64,000 bases of DNA from Brucella sp. 21LCYQ03 (GCF_023554105.1 NZ_JAMJWE010000002.1:62001-126000), one strand, 5' to 3'; numbered from the stretch's first letter, positions 45,130 to 56,191 are shown. Translations and numbers: made by a program. Notes: generated by a model not told the origin, from the sequence alone.

Positions 45130-45891
45130 TTATTCTGTGCCGAATTTATTGCCATACATTTTGTGAAGCTTGCAAACCACTTCCGTGCGGTTTGCGGCAC
45201 CAATCTTACGCATGATATTATGAACATGCGCCTTAACTGTGCCTTCGCTCATGCCCAGTTCAAAAGCGATGATCTTGTTGGATTTTCCCACACGAATGGC
45301 GTGAACGACTTCGATTTCGCGAACCGTAAGCAATTCGCCAAGGACATCGTCGCTCATTTCCTCAGATGGCGGCTTCATTAGCATCGACGCTGGCACATAC
45401 ATGCCGCCCGCAAGTGCCAAATGTATTGCTTCAACGCAAATTCTTATATCCACCGATGTCGGAATGTAACCGCGCGCTCCAATTTCCATTGCGCGAAGGA
45501 CTTGCGACCACTCCTCACGTTCTGCAAGAAGGACGACAGGTATCGGGTGCCATGCTTTGACCGCAGATTCTATTTCGTCGGAGAAAAACGGATCGGCGAG
45601 CCGCTTAGAACCGATATGCATAAGAACAGCGATCGCGCCATTGAGAGGCACATTTTTGTCGACTGCTGCATAACTGACAACTGGTAACTTTAGCCCATTC
45701 ATCATGAGCCCATTGAAAAGACATTCCCGCTCAAGATTGCTTTTACAGACAAGCATAAGATGAGGATCAGTCTGTACTGGCAAACCGGCGACATAATTGC
45801 CATCTCTTATTTGCACACCCCGAGCAACGGAAAGGCCGTTACCGGCACCATCTGGCGCTGCCCATAAGTATCGGTCTCTGACTTCCAGCAT
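45130..45891 (-). CDS. LuxR-type regulator with degenerate receiver (CsgD-like)
   Basis: A 253-residue protein. The first 170 residues look like a response-regulator receiver that lacks the acidic pocket and a convincing phospho-acceptor Asp. The C-terminal LuxR helix-turn-helix (about 183-245, LTVREIEVVHAIRVGKSNKIIAFELGMSEGTVKAHVHNIMRKI) is intact. This layout resembles CsgD/VpsT regulators of biofilm matrix. The ATG follows AGGGGAAAC. It is convergent with the glycine-rich secreted-protein gene. No sensor kinase is nearby. Assignment to matrix control is inference. Confidence 0.82.
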   Translation of the reverse strand: MLEVRDRYLWAAPDGAGNGLSVARGVQIRDGNYVAGLPVQTDPHLMLVCKSNLERECLFNGLMMNGLKLPVVSYAAVDKNVPLNGAIAVLMHIGSKRLADPFFSDEIESAVKAWHPIPVVLLAEREEWSQVLRAMEIGARGYIPTSVDIRICVEAIHLALAGGMYVPASMLMKPPSEEMSDDVLGELLTVREIEVVHAIRVGKSNKIIAFELGMSEGTVKAHVHNIMRKIGAANRTEVVCKLHKMYGNKFGTE

Positions 45892-46092
45892 TGTTTAGTT
45901 TCCCCTGTTACTCAGGATTTCGCTAATGCAAAACACTACTCATGCGTAAAACAGCGTCAGTTTATTATGATTTTTGTTGCCAAATCCGACGATGACTGGT
46001 CTAAATATTGCAATTGTTAAATAAACGTGTCATTAACTTATGTTAGCGGTTTATAAAAAAATATGCTGACCATACGACCTACTTCGGGAGCA

Positions 46093-46117
46093 GAAAGTTA
46101 TAATTTCTATAACTTTC
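46093..46117. promoter_or_regulatory. Perfect inverted repeat just before the Crp/Fnr-type gene
   Basis: GAAAGTTATA-ATTTC-TATAACTTTC, a perfect 10-bp inverted repeat with a 5-nt centre, ending 18 bp upstream of the start codon. It could be an autoregulatory operator or an RNA hairpin close to the ribosome site. Confidence 0.6.
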
Positions 46118-46135
46118 GTTGAGCATAGGCAGCGG

Positions 46136-46900
46136 ATGCATAGTGGGAGCCACAACACCACAGCATTGATGATCGACGGCCTGGTTAGCTTATTGGAATC
46201 GCCTCCAATTCTGGCCGGATTGAGTGCGCGGGAAATCGAAACCCTTCAGTCGCTAACCATCACCGAAAGCAGTTACCCGGCTGATGCCGTTATCATTAAT
46301 CAAGGCGCTTCGATCAGAAGCATTCATCTGGTGCGATCAGGCTGGGGTTGCGTCTATCGTGACCTCTCAAGTGGAGAGCGTCAGATCATCGACTTTCCAA
46401 TGCGATGCGATTTTGTTGGGCTGAGAACCGCCGACGGATACAGCTACAATACGATCAAAACGATTACGCCCATGTCGGTTTATGAAATCCCCCTGCATTC
46501 CCTTGAACAGACAATGAAGCAAATGCCCCGTTTAGGCATGCTTTTCATCGAAATGCTTTCCAGACAACGTTCAATGCTCATCGAGCATTTGACGAATGTT
46601 GGCTGCCGCAGTGCCTTTATCCGCACCGCACATTTTTTGCTGGAACTGTCAGACCGGGTTAAATCATCGGGAATGGGCGAACCGGACTCCTTTTACTGCC
46701 CACTCACGCAATATCAGCTTGCCGATGCTCTGGGTCTTACCCCTATCCATCTCAACCGCATGATGCGTGAATTGCGTGAAGAAGGACTGGTCGTGTTCAA
46801 ATCTTATAGGGTTGAAATTCTCGACCGTCAAAGATTGATTCAGATTGCCGAGTATGACGGCGCATTCATGCGCATGTCTGTTTTCGACAAATCTATTTAG
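46136..46900 (+). CDS. Crp/Fnr family transcriptional regulator
   Basis: A 254-residue protein with an N-terminal cyclic-nucleotide-binding-like beta roll (ILAGLSAREIETLQSLTITESSYPADAVIINQG), a dimer helix, and a Crp-type winged helix (QYQLADALGLTPIHLNRMMRELREEGLVVF). It has no N-terminal Fnr cysteine cluster and lacks the Crp phosphate-binding RxSA motif in the usual place, so neither oxygen sensing nor cAMP binding is supported. A perfect inverted repeat sits directly upstream. Target genes unknown. A tRNA gene follows on the other strand. Confidence 0.88.
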   Translation: MHSGSHNTTALMIDGLVSLLESPPILAGLSAREIETLQSLTITESSYPADAVIINQGASIRSIHLVRSGWGCVYRDLSSGERQIIDFPMRCDFVGLRTADGYSYNTIKTITPMSVYEIPLHSLEQTMKQMPRLGMLFIEMLSRQRSMLIEHLTNVGCRSAFIRTAHFLLELSDRVKSSGMGEPDSFYCPLTQYQLADALGLTPIHLNRMMRELREEGLVVFKSYRVEILDRQRLIQIAEYDGAFMRMSVFDKSI

Positions 46901-46922
46901 ACAATCATTTCGGGGAAGAAAA

Positions 46923-46999
<77 letters not shown>

Positions 47000-47126
47000 T
47001 ACCTATATGAGCGAGACTCTATCGTCTTGCTGTGAGCGGCTTATAGCGCCGCTCTTTTGAACCTGCAAGGGGATGCAACAGCTTTTTTTCAGCTATTTTT
47101 TTCAACGACATAATTAGCTGGCTTAT

Positions 47127-47966
47127 CTAGTTGAAAACTGGCGCTTTTCCCGCCCCGAAAGCCACAAAATCCGGGTTAGCGAAACTCTGAACGGTTCCGT
47201 CCGACCGCGCACCATAGATCATCGGATTTCCGTCAAAAGTCGTTGTCATGCCACCGGCTGCACGCAAAACTGCATCGCCTGCGGCAGTATCCCACTCCAT
47301 CGTCGGGCCAAATCGTGGGTAAAGATCGGCATCGCCGCGCGCAATCATACAGAATTTGAGCGACGATCCCACCGAAACACTTTTTCCACTGTGATTGAGC
47401 TTGAGGAATTGTTCGGTTTCTGGCGTCAAATGAGAGCGGCTGCACACCACGGTTTTTTCATCTGGTGCAATGCGAGCGTTAATCGCACGCCGGCTTATGC
47501 TTTGATGGTCGGCAGATGTCGTCACTTCCTGTGCACCGTCACGCGAACCGACATAAAGTAAGTTGCGCACAGGCGCATAGACCAGCCCCAGCACTGGCGC
47601 TCCATCCTCAATAAGCGCGATATTCACCGTGAAATCGCCATTACGCAGCAGAAATTCCCGCGTTCCATCAAGCGGATCGATCAGGAAAAAATGTCTCCCC
47701 AATTGCGCTGGCAGTCGGCCTGCTGCGGCTTCCTCTTCAGCCACGACCGGAATATCCGGCGCAACAGATGCAAGAGCCGCAAGAATAATCGCCTCAGCCG
47801 CGTGATCAGCTTCGGTTACCGGCGATTGATCTTTCTTGGAATGAACTGCACAGCCTTGCGTATAATGCTTGATGATGACACGACCAGCCTCAAGAGCGGC
47901 ATTCTCCAGTGCAGCGAGCAAAGCTTTGCTGTCGGGATCAGTTTTCGGAAAGGCTGCTGTTGTCAT
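47127..47966 (-). CDS. cysQ: 3'(2'),5'-bisphosphate nucleotidase
   Basis: A 279-residue inositol-monophosphatase-fold enzyme that removes the 3' phosphate from PAP or PAPS. Metal-site motifs are visible: VVAEEEAA, IDPLDGTREFLLRNGDFTVNIALIEDG and the C-terminal MEWDTAAGDAVLRAAGG. It is 3 bp downstream of cysNC, the gene whose kinase domain makes PAPS, so it recycles the by-product or trims excess PAPS. Full length. Confidence 0.94.
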   Translation of the reverse strand: MTTAAFPKTDPDSKALLAALENAALEAGRVIIKHYTQGCAVHSKKDQSPVTEADHAAEAIILAALASVAPDIPVVAEEEAAAGRLPAQLGRHFFLIDPLDGTREFLLRNGDFTVNIALIEDGAPVLGLVYAPVRNLLYVGSRDGAQEVTTSADHQSISRRAINARIAPDEKTVVCSRSHLTPETEQFLKLNHSGKSVSVGSSLKFCMIARGDADLYPRFGPTMEWDTAAGDAVLRAAGGMTTTFDGNPMIYGARSDGTVQSFANPDFVAFGAGKAPVFN

Positions 47967-47969
47967 TGC

Positions 47970-49904
47970 TCAAATCGACCAGGAATCACTGCCATAGCTG
48001 CCGATAACACCACGCTCGGCGAGATATCTTTCCACTTCCGCGACGAGTTCGTCAATGTCGCGACCTGCGGTGTGAAGATGTAGCTCCGGCGAATGCGGCG
48101 CTTCATAGGGCGAATCAATGCCGGTAAACGCTTTGATCTCGCCACGCAGCGCCTGCGCATAAAGTCCCTTGGGATCACGCGCCATGCATTCCTCAATCGG
48201 TGTATCGACAAAGATTTCGATAAACTCACCCTCCGGCAGACGCGACCGCACGCGGTCGCGTTCGGATCGGAACGGTGAAATGAACGAGACCAGCGTGATC
48301 AACCCGGCATCGGCCATAAGACCCGCCACCTCGCCAACACGGCGAATGTTCTCGGCACGGTCTTCGTCCGAGAAACCAAGATCGCTGTTAAGGCCATGAC
48401 GGACATTATCGCCATCCAGCAGATAGGTGTGCTTGCCAAGCGCATGAAGTCGCTGTTCAAGCCTGTTCGCGATGGTGGATTTACCCGATGCTGACAAGCC
48501 CGTAAACCAGAGCACAGCTGGCTTCTGGAATTTCTGCGCAGCCCGCGCCTGTTTGTCGAGATCGAAAGCCTGCAAATGCACATTCGTTGCCTGACGCAGT
48601 GCCTGATCGATCATACCGGCGCCAACGGTCGCATTGGTGAGACGATCAATCAGCACGAAAGCGCCCGTCACGCGATTGTCCGCATAGGGATCGAAAACGA
48701 TCTGGTCTGCCGTCTGAAGATGGCAAAGTCCAACTTCATTCAGATCAAGTTGCGTCGCCTCTTCCCGCGCAAACGTATTAACGTCAGTGCGATATTTAAT
48801 CTCGCTGACCGTTACTGGTGTCTGATCGGTTTCGGTGCGTAGCAGATAGGAACGCCCCGGCTGTAACGCCTCTTCACCAAACCAAACGATATTGGCACTA
48901 AAGCGATCTGCCACTTCAGGCCGCGCCTCTGTACCCACCAGCATATTGCCACGAGAGACTTCAATCTCGTCTTCGAGAACCAGCGTTATCGCCTGCCCTT
49001 CGCTGACGCGGGGCAGATCACCGTCATAGGTGGCGATGCGTTTAACCTTCGATTGCTTGCCCGATTTTGCAACGACGACCGTATCACCTTCTGCAATCGA
49101 ACCTGAAGCAACCGTTCCGGAAAAACCACGGAAATCGAGATTTGGCCGGTTCACGTATTGCACCGGAAAGCGAAATGGCTTGCCGATACTATCCGTATCA
49201 AGACGCACGGTTTCCAGATGCTCCAGCAGATAAGGGCCTTCATACCAGCCGATGCGCGATGAGAGGCTGCTGACATTATCGCCGAACCGCGCAGACAGCG
49301 GGATTGCCTGAATGCTGGCAAAGCCCAAGTCTTTGGCAAAGCTCATATAGTCAGCGACGATGCGGTCAAAAACATCTTGCGAGAAATCAACCAGATCGAT
49401 CTTGTTGACCGCCACCACAATGTGCCGGATGCCTAAGAGCGAAGCGATGAAGCTATGGCGGCGGGTCTGTGTCAGCACGCCCTGCCGTGCGTCGATCAGC
49501 ACCACTGCCAAATCAGCCGTCGAAGCGCCTGTAGCCATGTTGCGCGTATATTGCGCATGGCCCGGCGTGTCAGCCACGATGAATTTGCGGCGAGGGGTTG
49601 AGAAGAAACGATAGGCCACATCGATGGTGATGCCCTGCTCGCGTTCGGCTTCCAGACCATCGACCAGCAGCGCGAAATCAAAATCGTCATCCGTGGTGCC
49701 AAATTTACGACTGTCATTCTTTAGTGTCGCCAGCTGATCCTCAAAGATCAGCTTTGTGTCATAGAGCAAGCGCCCAATCAGCGTGGATTTTCCGTCATCA
49801 ACCGAACCGCAAGTCAAAAAACGGAGCAGCGTCTTGCGTTCCTGATCGGCAAGAAAATCGCTGACGGCAGCACTGGTTACAGAGGGCTTCAATATGGCGT
49901 TCAT
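47970..49904 (-). CDS. cysNC: Bifunctional sulfate adenylyltransferase subunit 1/adenylylsulfate kinase
   Basis: A 644-residue fusion. CysN occupies about 1-450 with GTPase motifs [32 protein letters not shown] and NKIDL. The CysC kinase domain occupies about 455-644 with P-loop [10 protein letters not shown] and the FISPFR motif intact. CysN with CysD makes APS from sulfate and ATP, driven by GTP; CysC phosphorylates APS to PAPS. It overlaps cysD by one base and precedes cysQ. Keeping an active kinase domain beside an APS-type reductase (58675-59448) suggests PAPS is also wanted for sulfation. Confidence 0.96.
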   Translation of the reverse strand: MNAILKPSVTSAAVSDFLADQERKTLLRFLTCGSVDDGKSTLIGRLLYDTKLIFEDQLATLKNDSRKFGTTDDDFDFALLVDGLEAEREQGITIDVAYRFFSTPRRKFIVADTPGHAQYTRNMATGASTADLAVVLIDARQGVLTQTRRHSFIASLLGIRHIVVAVNKIDLVDFSQDVFDRIVADYMSFAKDLGFASIQAIPLSARFGDNVSSLSSRIGWYEGPYLLEHLETVRLDTDSIGKPFRFPVQYVNRPNLDFRGFSGTVASGSIAEGDTVVVAKSGKQSKVKRIATYDGDLPRVSEGQAITLVLEDEIEVSRGNMLVGTEARPEVADRFSANIVWFGEEALQPGRSYLLRTETDQTPVTVSEIKYRTDVNTFAREEATQLDLNEVGLCHLQTADQIVFDPYADNRVTGAFVLIDRLTNATVGAGMIDQALRQATNVHLQAFDLDKQARAAQKFQKPAVLWFTGLSASGKSTIANRLEQRLHALGKHTYLLDGDNVRHGLNSDLGFSDEDRAENIRRVGEVAGLMADAGLITLVSFISPFRSERDRVRSRLPEGEFIEIFVDTPIEECMARDPKGLYAQALRGEIKAFTGIDSPYEAPHSPELHLHTAGRDIDELVAEVERYLAERGVIGSYGSDSWSI

Positions 49905-50824
49905 CAGAAATAGCCCTCACGCTTCTTCTTTTCCATCGAGCCTGCTTCATCGCGATCAATGGCGCGGCCCTGACGCTCGGAGGTGCGGGCAATCAACATT
50001 TCTTCAACAATATCGGAAAGATTGGTGGCACTGGATTCAATGGCACCCGTCAACGGATAGCAGCCAAGCGTGCGAAAACGCACCAGCCGCTCCTCTACCT
50101 TCTCACCGGGACGCAACGTCATGCGGTCATCATCGAGTTTGATCAACATGCCGTCGCGCTCGACAACCGGGCGGGGGGCTGCGAAATAAAGCGGCACAAT
50201 CGGGATATTTTCCTGCAGGATATACTGCCAAATATCCAATTCGGTCCAATTCGAGAGCGGGAACACGCGGATCGATTCACCTGCTGCGACACGGGTATTA
50301 TAAACCTTCCACATTTCCGGACGCTGGTTCTTCGGGTCCCAGCCGTGCTGCGCATTGCGGAATGAAAAAATGCGCTCCTTAGCGCGGGATTTTTCCTCGT
50401 CGCGGCGCGCACCACCGAAAGCTGTATCAAACTTATATTTATCAAGCGCCTGCCGCAAACCCACTGTCTTCATGACATGGGTATGGACGTTTGAACCATG
50501 CGAGAACGGACCCACGCCATCGCGCACGCCGTCTTCATTGATATGAACCAGCAGCTCAAAACCCTTGTCGCGGGCCTGTGCATCGCGAAACTCAATCATT
50601 TCGCGGAATTTCCAGGTCGTATCGACGTGCAGAAACGGAAATGGCGGCGGAGCCGGATAGAATGCTTTCATCGCCAGATGCAGCATGACGGAGGAATCTT
50701 TGCCCACCGAATAGAGCATGACCGGATTGGAGAAGGTTGCGGCAACCTCACGGAAAATATGAATTGCTTCTGCTTCCAGACGCTCGAGATGCGTCAGGTT
50801 CTTACTCAGGGATGCGTGATGCAC
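49904..50824 (-). CDS. cysD: Sulfate adenylyltransferase subunit 2
   Basis: A 306-residue PP-loop ATPase subunit of ATP sulfurylase. The [17 protein letters not shown] motif binds ATP pyrophosphate and the [21 protein letters not shown] segment is conserved. The start is GTG preceded by GGGAGAAACAG. It is the first gene of cysD-cysNC-cysQ. The 311-bp region upstream (to 51135) has no gene; it contains an imperfect AATACTAC / GTGGTATT repeat (51053-51075) that could serve a regulator. Confidence 0.95.
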   Translation of the reverse strand: MHHASLSKNLTHLERLEAEAIHIFREVAATFSNPVMLYSVGKDSSVMLHLAMKAFYPAPPPFPFLHVDTTWKFREMIEFRDAQARDKGFELLVHINEDGVRDGVGPFSHGSNVHTHVMKTVGLRQALDKYKFDTAFGGARRDEEKSRAKERIFSFRNAQHGWDPKNQRPEMWKVYNTRVAAGESIRVFPLSNWTELDIWQYILQENIPIVPLYFAAPRPVVERDGMLIKLDDDRMTLRPGEKVEERLVRFRTLGCYPLTGAIESSATNLSDIVEEMLIARTSERQGRAIDRDEAGSMEKKKREGYF

Positions 50825-51135
50825 GTCTGTTTCTCCCGGAAACCAGCTCGAAAAGAATATTGACGGGAGGTTTTATCCGGCGCGGGCGTTGGAAAACCAC
50901 TCTTCGCGCATTGTCGTGAAAGGCAGAGCAAAAGGAAAAGTATGCTATCGCGTATTGTGACGGGGTTAAGCGAAAACGTGCCTGTTTTGACGCGATAACA
51001 GAAACAAACTTGCGCCAGATTGAAAAGTACAATTTTCGGCCAAGTTGCGGAAAATACTACTAAATTTGTGGTATTAAGCCAATTTTTGAGGGGTAAATTG
51101 TCCTTCGGGCCAAACCGCCAAAGGATCAAACACTG

Positions 51136-51843
51136 TTAGAGAAGGCCAAATGTACGCGCCTTGGCAACAGCCTGCACTTTGTTTACGGCAACAAGTTTGG
51201 TGAGAACATTACTGATATGAAAATTCACCGTGCGCGTCGAAATACTGAGGATAGTTCCAATAATCTCAGCGGTTTTACCTTCGCTTGTCCAGCGCAGGAT
51301 TTCACGCTCGCGCGCAGTCAGGTTCACTTCTGATACGCAATTGATTTTCGGAACATTGAGATGTTCATACATGGCGAGGTGCAAAAGATTGGTCACAATC
51401 TGCATCTGGCGACGCAGCATCGAGATTTCACCTTCTGATAAAACAGGCTTGTCACGCAGAAATGTGAGAATACCAAAAACACCTTGGGCGGCCCAGCATG
51501 GCTGAGAGATACCCACACGAAGCCCGAAATTCTGCGCATCAGCCCAGATCTGTGGGGTTTCAGCAAAAAGCCTCTGCGACCATACAAGCGGCTCGATGCT
51601 GTTTACTCCCCGCCGCACGACAGGATCGATTTCGACATATTTCTTGGCCGCATATTGTTTCTGCCACTCATCGGGCGTGGTCTCAAAGCGTATCCAGCGC
51701 GAGACACTATCCAGCGACGGCACACACATGGAATAAGACACATAGGCAAAGCCAAGCTTGGCAGCATAAGACTTGATCTGCTCGAACAGGACTTCGGCAT
51801 TATCGGATGATTGAATGGTCTCGTAAAAATCTTCCCATTTCAT
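51136..51843 (-). CDS. babR: LuxR family quorum-sensing-type regulator (BabR/BlxR-like)
   Basis: A 235-residue protein with an N-terminal autoinducer-binding domain (about 5-160: WIRFETTPDEWQKQYAAKKYVEIDPVVRRG, with the conserved Trp, Tyr and Asp) and a C-terminal LuxR helix-turn-helix (about 170-232). I start it at MKWEDFYETIQ; a TTG 11 codons earlier is unlikely. No luxI-type synthase is in the window, so it is a LuxR solo here. The position next to metH matches what I recall of Brucella babR/blxR; the symbol rests on that. Lux-box-like half-sites lie upstream at 52009-52039. Confidence 0.82.
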   Translation of the reverse strand: MKWEDFYETIQSSDNAEVLFEQIKSYAAKLGFAYVSYSMCVPSLDSVSRWIRFETTPDEWQKQYAAKKYVEIDPVVRRGVNSIEPLVWSQRLFAETPQIWADAQNFGLRVGISQPCWAAQGVFGILTFLRDKPVLSEGEISMLRRQMQIVTNLLHLAMYEHLNVPKINCVSEVNLTAREREILRWTSEGKTAEIIGTILSISTRTVNFHISNVLTKLVAVNKVQAVAKARTFGLL

Positions 51844-52008
51844 AACTTGAATCCCAATATTGTTTCGATGAACCAAAAACTTCTGAGAAATATCAGTTAA
51901 AGAGCCGCACTCCGGCCAAAATTAAAAAGCCAGACAAGCGAATAATAATGTTGAGGATTCGATGGCGCCGGAACCCGAATTTATTTATCGACCACAAGAC
52001 CGTGAGCC

Positions 52009-52039
52009 ACCTGTATTACATACCATATGATTTACAGGT
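52009..52039. promoter_or_regulatory. Lux-box-like half-sites upstream of the luxR gene
   Basis: ACCTGTA (52009-52015) and TACAGGT (52033-52039) are exact inverted lux-box half-sites but 17 bp apart, not 6. A third half, ACCTATA, begins 5 bp after the second. Located about 170 bp upstream of the babR-like start. Confidence 0.45.
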
Positions 52040-52129
52040 CATCCACCTATATTGATTTGAATATTGTTATAATTTTCAAAAAACAGTACTTATTTTAACT
52101 GCATAAAACTTAAGTAAAATTAAATAAAT

Positions 52130-52150
52130 AAGCCCCGCAATGCGGGGCTT
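52130..52150 (-). terminator. Terminator of metH
   Basis: AAGCCCCGC-AAT-GCGGGGCTT, a perfect 9-bp stem with a T-rich tail (ATTTATTTAATT) on the minus strand, 22 bp after the metH stop. Confidence 0.9.
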
Positions 52151-52172
52151 ATGATTTTCAGATGCGCTACGG

Positions 52173-55100
52173 TTATGCAGCAGCTTCAACCGGCTCCGGT
52201 GCCTGGCCAGGAATATAATTGAGAACTGGGCCAAGCCAACGCTCTACTTCCTCAACGCTCATGCCCTTGCGGGTGGCATAATCTTCGACCTGATCACGCT
52301 CGACCTTCGCAACGCCAAAGTAATAGCTTTCCGGGTGGCCGATATAGAGGCCCGACACGGACGAACCCGGCCACATGGAATAGCTTTCGGTCAGCTCAAC
52401 GCCGGTTTGCGTAGTCGCATCAAGCAACTCAAACAGAGTCTTCTTTTCCGTGTGATCCGGCTGTGCAGGATAACCCGGTGCCGGACGAATACCTGCATAA
52501 CGCTCATGGATCAGATCATCATTCGTAAGCTCTTCGCCCGGCGCATAGCCCCAGAACTCATTGCGCACACGCTGATGCATCAGTTCGGCAAAAGCTTCGG
52601 CGAAGCGGTCAGCCAAAGCCTTTACCAGAATAGACGAATAGTCATCGTTCGCGCGTTCAAAACGCTCAGCGATGGCCACTTCCTCGATACCCGCCGTGAC
52701 AACGAAGCCCCCAACATAATCCTGCTTGCCGCTCTCGTTTGGAGCCACAAAATCGGACATGGCGACATTCGGACGACCATCACGCTTGGACAATTGCTGA
52801 CGCAACGTGAAGAAGGTGGCCAGCTCCTCCTTCCGGCTTTCGTCAGTAAACAGACGAATATCGTCGCCCACCGTGTTTGCAGGCCAGAAGCCGATGACTG
52901 CACGCGGTGCAAACCACTTCTCTTCGATGATCTTCGCAAGCATGGCCTGCGCATCTTTCCAAAGCTGACGTGCCGCTTCACCCTGCTTTTCGTCTTCAAG
53001 AATAGCCGGATAGCGACCCTTCAGCTCCCATGTCTGGAAGAAAGGCGTCCAGTCAATATAGCGCGCAATCTCTGCGAGATCGTAGTTCGCGAATGTTTTG
53101 GTGCCAAGGAATGTTGGCTTTGGTGGGCTATAGGCATCCCAATCGAGCTTATGCGCGTTTTCACGTGCGCGGGCCAATGGCAGACGTTTCTTTTCCGCTT
53201 CGCTGCGCGCATGCGCTGCTGCAACCTTGGCATATTCAGCGCGAATGCCTTCAACATATGCACCCTTGTTTTCAGGCGACAACAGGTTGGAAACAACACC
53301 CACCGCACGGCTGGCATCGATTACATAGACCGCCTGCCCTTGCTCGTAACGCGGATGGATTTTGACCGCCGTATGCACACGGCTGGTCGTCGCGCCACCG
53401 ATCAGCAGCGGCACGTTAAACCCTTCGCGCTCCATTTCAGCAGCCACATGCACCATCTCGTCAAGCGACGGGGTGATGAGTCCTGAAAGGCCGATAACAT
53501 CAACATTTTCAGCGCGTGCCGTGTCGAGAATTTTCTGCGTCGGCACCATCACGCCAAGATCAATGATTTCGTAATTGTTGCAGGCGAGAACCACGCCGAC
53601 AATATTCTTGCCGATGTCGTGCACGTCGCCCTTCACAGTGGCCATCAGCACCTTACCGGCACTTTGACGACCTTCACCACCATTCAGACGCTTTTCTTCT
53701 TCCATGTAAGGCAGCAGAACAGCCACAGCCTGTTTCATCACGCGGGCGGACTTGACCACCTGCGGCAGAAACATTTTGCCTGAGCCAAACAGATCGCCCA
53801 CCACATTCATCCCCGCCATCAGCGGACCTTCGATGACATGCAGTGGACGTGCCGCAGCAAGACGCGCTTCTTCAGTGTCGGCTTCAATATATTCAGTAAT
53901 GCCATTGACCAGCGCATGCGAAAGACGCTGCTCCACCGGCCATTCGCGCCAGCTCAGATCCTGCGTCTTGGCTTCTCTTGTGCCGCTATCGCGAAAACGC
54001 TCAGCGATTTCGAGCAGCCGTTCCGTCGCATCATCACGACGGTTCAGCACCACATCTTCGCAGGCTTCACGCAGTTCCGCATCAATGGTGTCATAGACGG
54101 CAAGCTGACCCGCATTAACGATACCCATATCCATGCCAACCTGAATGGCATGATAAAGGAAGACAGCGTGCATTGCTTCGCGAACCGGCTCGTTGCCACG
54201 GAACGAGAAGGACAGGTTTGAAACGCCACCCGAAATATGGGCATGCGGCAAAGTTTCTGTAATTTTGCGCGTGGCTTCGATAAAATCGACGCCGTAATTA
54301 TTGTGCTCGTCAATGCCGGTTGCGACGGCAAAAACGTTCGGATCGAAGATGATATCTTCCGGCGGGAAGCCTACCTGTTCGGTCAGAATCTTATAAGCGC
54401 GGGTACAGATTTCTACCTTGCGCTGTTCAGTGTCCGCCTGCCCGGTTTCGTCAAATGCCATGATGACAACTGCAGCACCATAGGCACGCACCAGTCGCGC
54501 ATGATGCAGGAAGGCTTCTTCACCTTCCTTCAGAGAGATCGAATTGACAATCGGCTTGCCCTGCACGCATTTCAGGCCAGCCTCGATCACCTCCCACTTG
54601 GAGCTGTCGATCATCACCGGCACACGCGCAATGTCCGGCTCTGCCGCAATCAGGTTAAGATATTCAACCATGATCTTCTGGCTGTCGATCAGACCTTCAT
54701 CCATATTGATGTCGATGATCTGTGCGCCGTTTTCCACCTGATCACGCGCCACAGCCAAAGCAGCAGAATAATCGCCAGCGGTAATCAGCTTACGGAAACG
54801 GGCGGAGCCGGTAACATTGGTGCGCTCGCCGACATTGACGAAAGGAATATCCTTGGTCAGCGTGAAGGGCTCAAGGCCCGATAGGCGCATCAGTGGCGGC
54901 ACTTTTACCGGCTTGCGCGGCGGGTGCTTGGCGACAGCAGCTGCTATTGCGCGTATATGGTCCGGCGTCGAACCGCAGCAGCCGCCTACCACATTGACGA
55001 GGCCTTCGCGTGCGAAATCCTCGATTTGAGCTGCCATCGCCTCCGGGCTTTCGTCATACTGACCGAACTCGTTTGGCAGGCCAGCATTCGGATAGGCGCA

Positions 55101-55955
55101 GACAAATGTATCGGCAATGCCCGCGATTTCAGCCAGATGTTCGCGCATTGCATTGGCACCGAGCGCACAATTAAGCCCAATCGTGAACGGCTTGGCATGG
55201 CGCAGCGAATACCAGAACGCCGTCGGCGTCTGACCGGACAGCGTGCGGCCTGAAAGATCGGTAATTGTGCCGGAAATCATCACCGGCAGATGCACGCCCT
55301 TCTCGATAAACACTTCTTCAGCCGCAAAGACAGCGGCCTTGGCGTTCAGCGTATCAAAGATCGTCTCAATGAGAATAATGTCGGAGCCACCATCGATCAG
55401 CCCGCGGATCTGATCGGCATAGGCAATGCGCAGATCGTCAAAAGTGACGGCACGATAACCGGGATTGTTGACATCCGGTGACAGCGAAGCGGTACGGTTC
55501 GTCGGCCCAAGTGCACCGGCAACAAAGCGACGGCGACCATCTTTCTGTTGCGCGCGGATGGCTGCGCGGCGTGCAAGACGTGCGCCATCACGGTTCAGCT
55601 CATAAACGGCATCTTCCATGCCGTAATCGGCCTGCGCGATAGTGGTCGACGAAAACGTATTGGTTTCAAGAATATCGGCCCCGGCCATCGCATAGGCATA
55701 ATGAATTTCTTCAATCGCCTTTGGCTGGGTGAGCGTCAGCAGATCATTATTGCCCTGCAACTGGCAATCGCAGGAACCAAAACGCTCACCGCGAAAATGC
55801 TCTTCGTGAAAGCCAAGTCCCTGAATCTGCGTACCCATAGCGCCGTCGAGAATCAAAATGCGTTCCTGTGCGGCCTTTGTCAGTGCTGCGAGCACTTCCG
55901 AACCGTCCGGCTTTGCTGCCGTTGAACCAAAAAGATTATCGAGGGAAGACGTCAT
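52173..55955 (-). CDS. metH: Cobalamin-dependent methionine synthase
   Basis: A 1260-residue protein of full family length with all modules. The homocysteine domain (about 20-345, zinc Cys pair in [13 protein letters not shown]) is followed by the methyltetrahydrofolate domain (about 370-640, [19 protein letters not shown]). Next come the cobalamin domain with the [14 protein letters not shown]is ligand and the C-terminal reactivation domain ending near [16 protein letters not shown], which binds S-adenosylmethionine. It makes methionine from homocysteine. A GACATAAA / TTTATGTC palindrome lies upstream. It is monocistronic, with a terminator after it. Confidence 0.97.
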   Translation of the reverse strand: MTSSLDNLFGSTAAKPDGSEVLAALTKAAQERILILDGAMGTQIQGLGFHEEHFRGERFGSCDCQLQGNNDLLTLTQPKAIEEIHYAYAMAGADILETNTFSSTTIAQADYGMEDAVYELNRDGARLARRAAIRAQQKDGRRRFVAGALGPTNRTASLSPDVNNPGYRAVTFDDLRIAYADQIRGLIDGGSDIILIETIFDTLNAKAAVFAAEEVFIEKGVHLPVMISGTITDLSGRTLSGQTPTAFWYSLRHAKPFTIGLNCALGANAMREHLAEIAGIADTFVCAYPNAGLPNEFGQYDESPEAMAAQIEDFAREGLVNVVGGCCGSTPDHIRAIAAAVAKHPPRKPVKVPPLMRLSGLEPFTLTKDIPFVNVGERTNVTGSARFRKLITAGDYSAALAVARDQVENGAQIIDINMDEGLIDSQKIMVEYLNLIAAEPDIARVPVMIDSSKWEVIEAGLKCVQGKPIVNSISLKEGEEAFLHHARLVRAYGAAVVIMAFDETGQADTEQRKVEICTRAYKILTEQVGFPPEDIIFDPNVFAVATGIDEHNNYGVDFIEATRKITETLPHAHISGGVSNLSFSFRGNEPVREAMHAVFLYHAIQVGMDMGIVNAGQLAVYDTIDAELREACEDVVLNRRDDATERLLEIAERFRDSGTREAKTQDLSWREWPVEQRLSHALVNGITEYIEADTEEARLAAARPLHVIEGPLMAGMNVVGDLFGSGKMFLPQVVKSARVMKQAVAVLLPYMEEEKRLNGGEGRQSAGKVLMATVKGDVHDIGKNIVGVVLACNNYEIIDLGVMVPTQKILDTARAENVDVIGLSGLITPSLDEMVHVAAEMEREGFNVPLLIGGATTSRVHTAVKIHPRYEQGQAVYVIDASRAVGVVSNLLSPENKGAYVEGIRAEYAKVAAAHARSEAEKKRLPLARARENAHKLDWDAYSPPKPTFLGTKTFANYDLAEIARYIDWTPFFQTWELKGRYPAILEDEKQGEAARQLWKDAQAMLAKIIEEKWFAPRAVIGFWPANTVGDDIRLFTDESRKEELATFFTLRQQLSKRDGRPNVAMSDFVAPNESGKQDYVGGFVVTAGIEEVAIAERFERANDDYSSILVKALADRFAEAFAELMHQRVRNEFWGYAPGEELTNDDLIHERYAGIRPAPGYPAQPDHTEKKTLFELLDATTQTGVELTESYSMWPGSSVSGLYIGHPESYYFGVAKVERDQVEDYATRKGMSVEEVERWLGPVLNYIPGQAPEPVEAAA

Positions 55956-56007
55956 AGGGGTTTACCGCCTGTATTCTGATACGCAAAATCGCAGTGAGCT
56001 GCTTAAT

Positions 56008-56029
56008 GACATAAACATATCTTTATGTC
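56008..56029. promoter_or_regulatory. Palindrome upstream of metH (possible SahR-type operator)
   Basis: GACATAAA-N6-TTTATGTC is a perfect 8-bp inverted repeat with centre CATATC, 53 bp upstream of metH. ArsR-type SahR regulators control methionine-cycle genes in many Proteobacteria through ATAAAGATAT-like palindromes; assignment to SahR is inference from memory of that motif. Confidence 0.5.
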
Positions 56030-56191
56030 AATTCAGAAGCGGCATTCTAAGCCGCCGCGCGCGCCTTCACCAATCTGTTGCTACAGCAAAGAAAAAGTGA
56101 GTTTTCCCAGCCACCTACCCGCCACATTGCGGGAGCAAAATCGCGCCAGGGACGTTGAAGATAAAGCTCGTATCATTTTGAGGAGATAACG

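Noticed and set aside
52335..53486. 383-codon plus-strand ORF
   Set aside because: Antisense to metH; Arg/Cys/His-rich composition without a family match.
55956..56191. SAM-II or cobalamin riboswitch before metH
   Set aside because: None of the conserved core segments of either class is present; only a simple palindrome is found.
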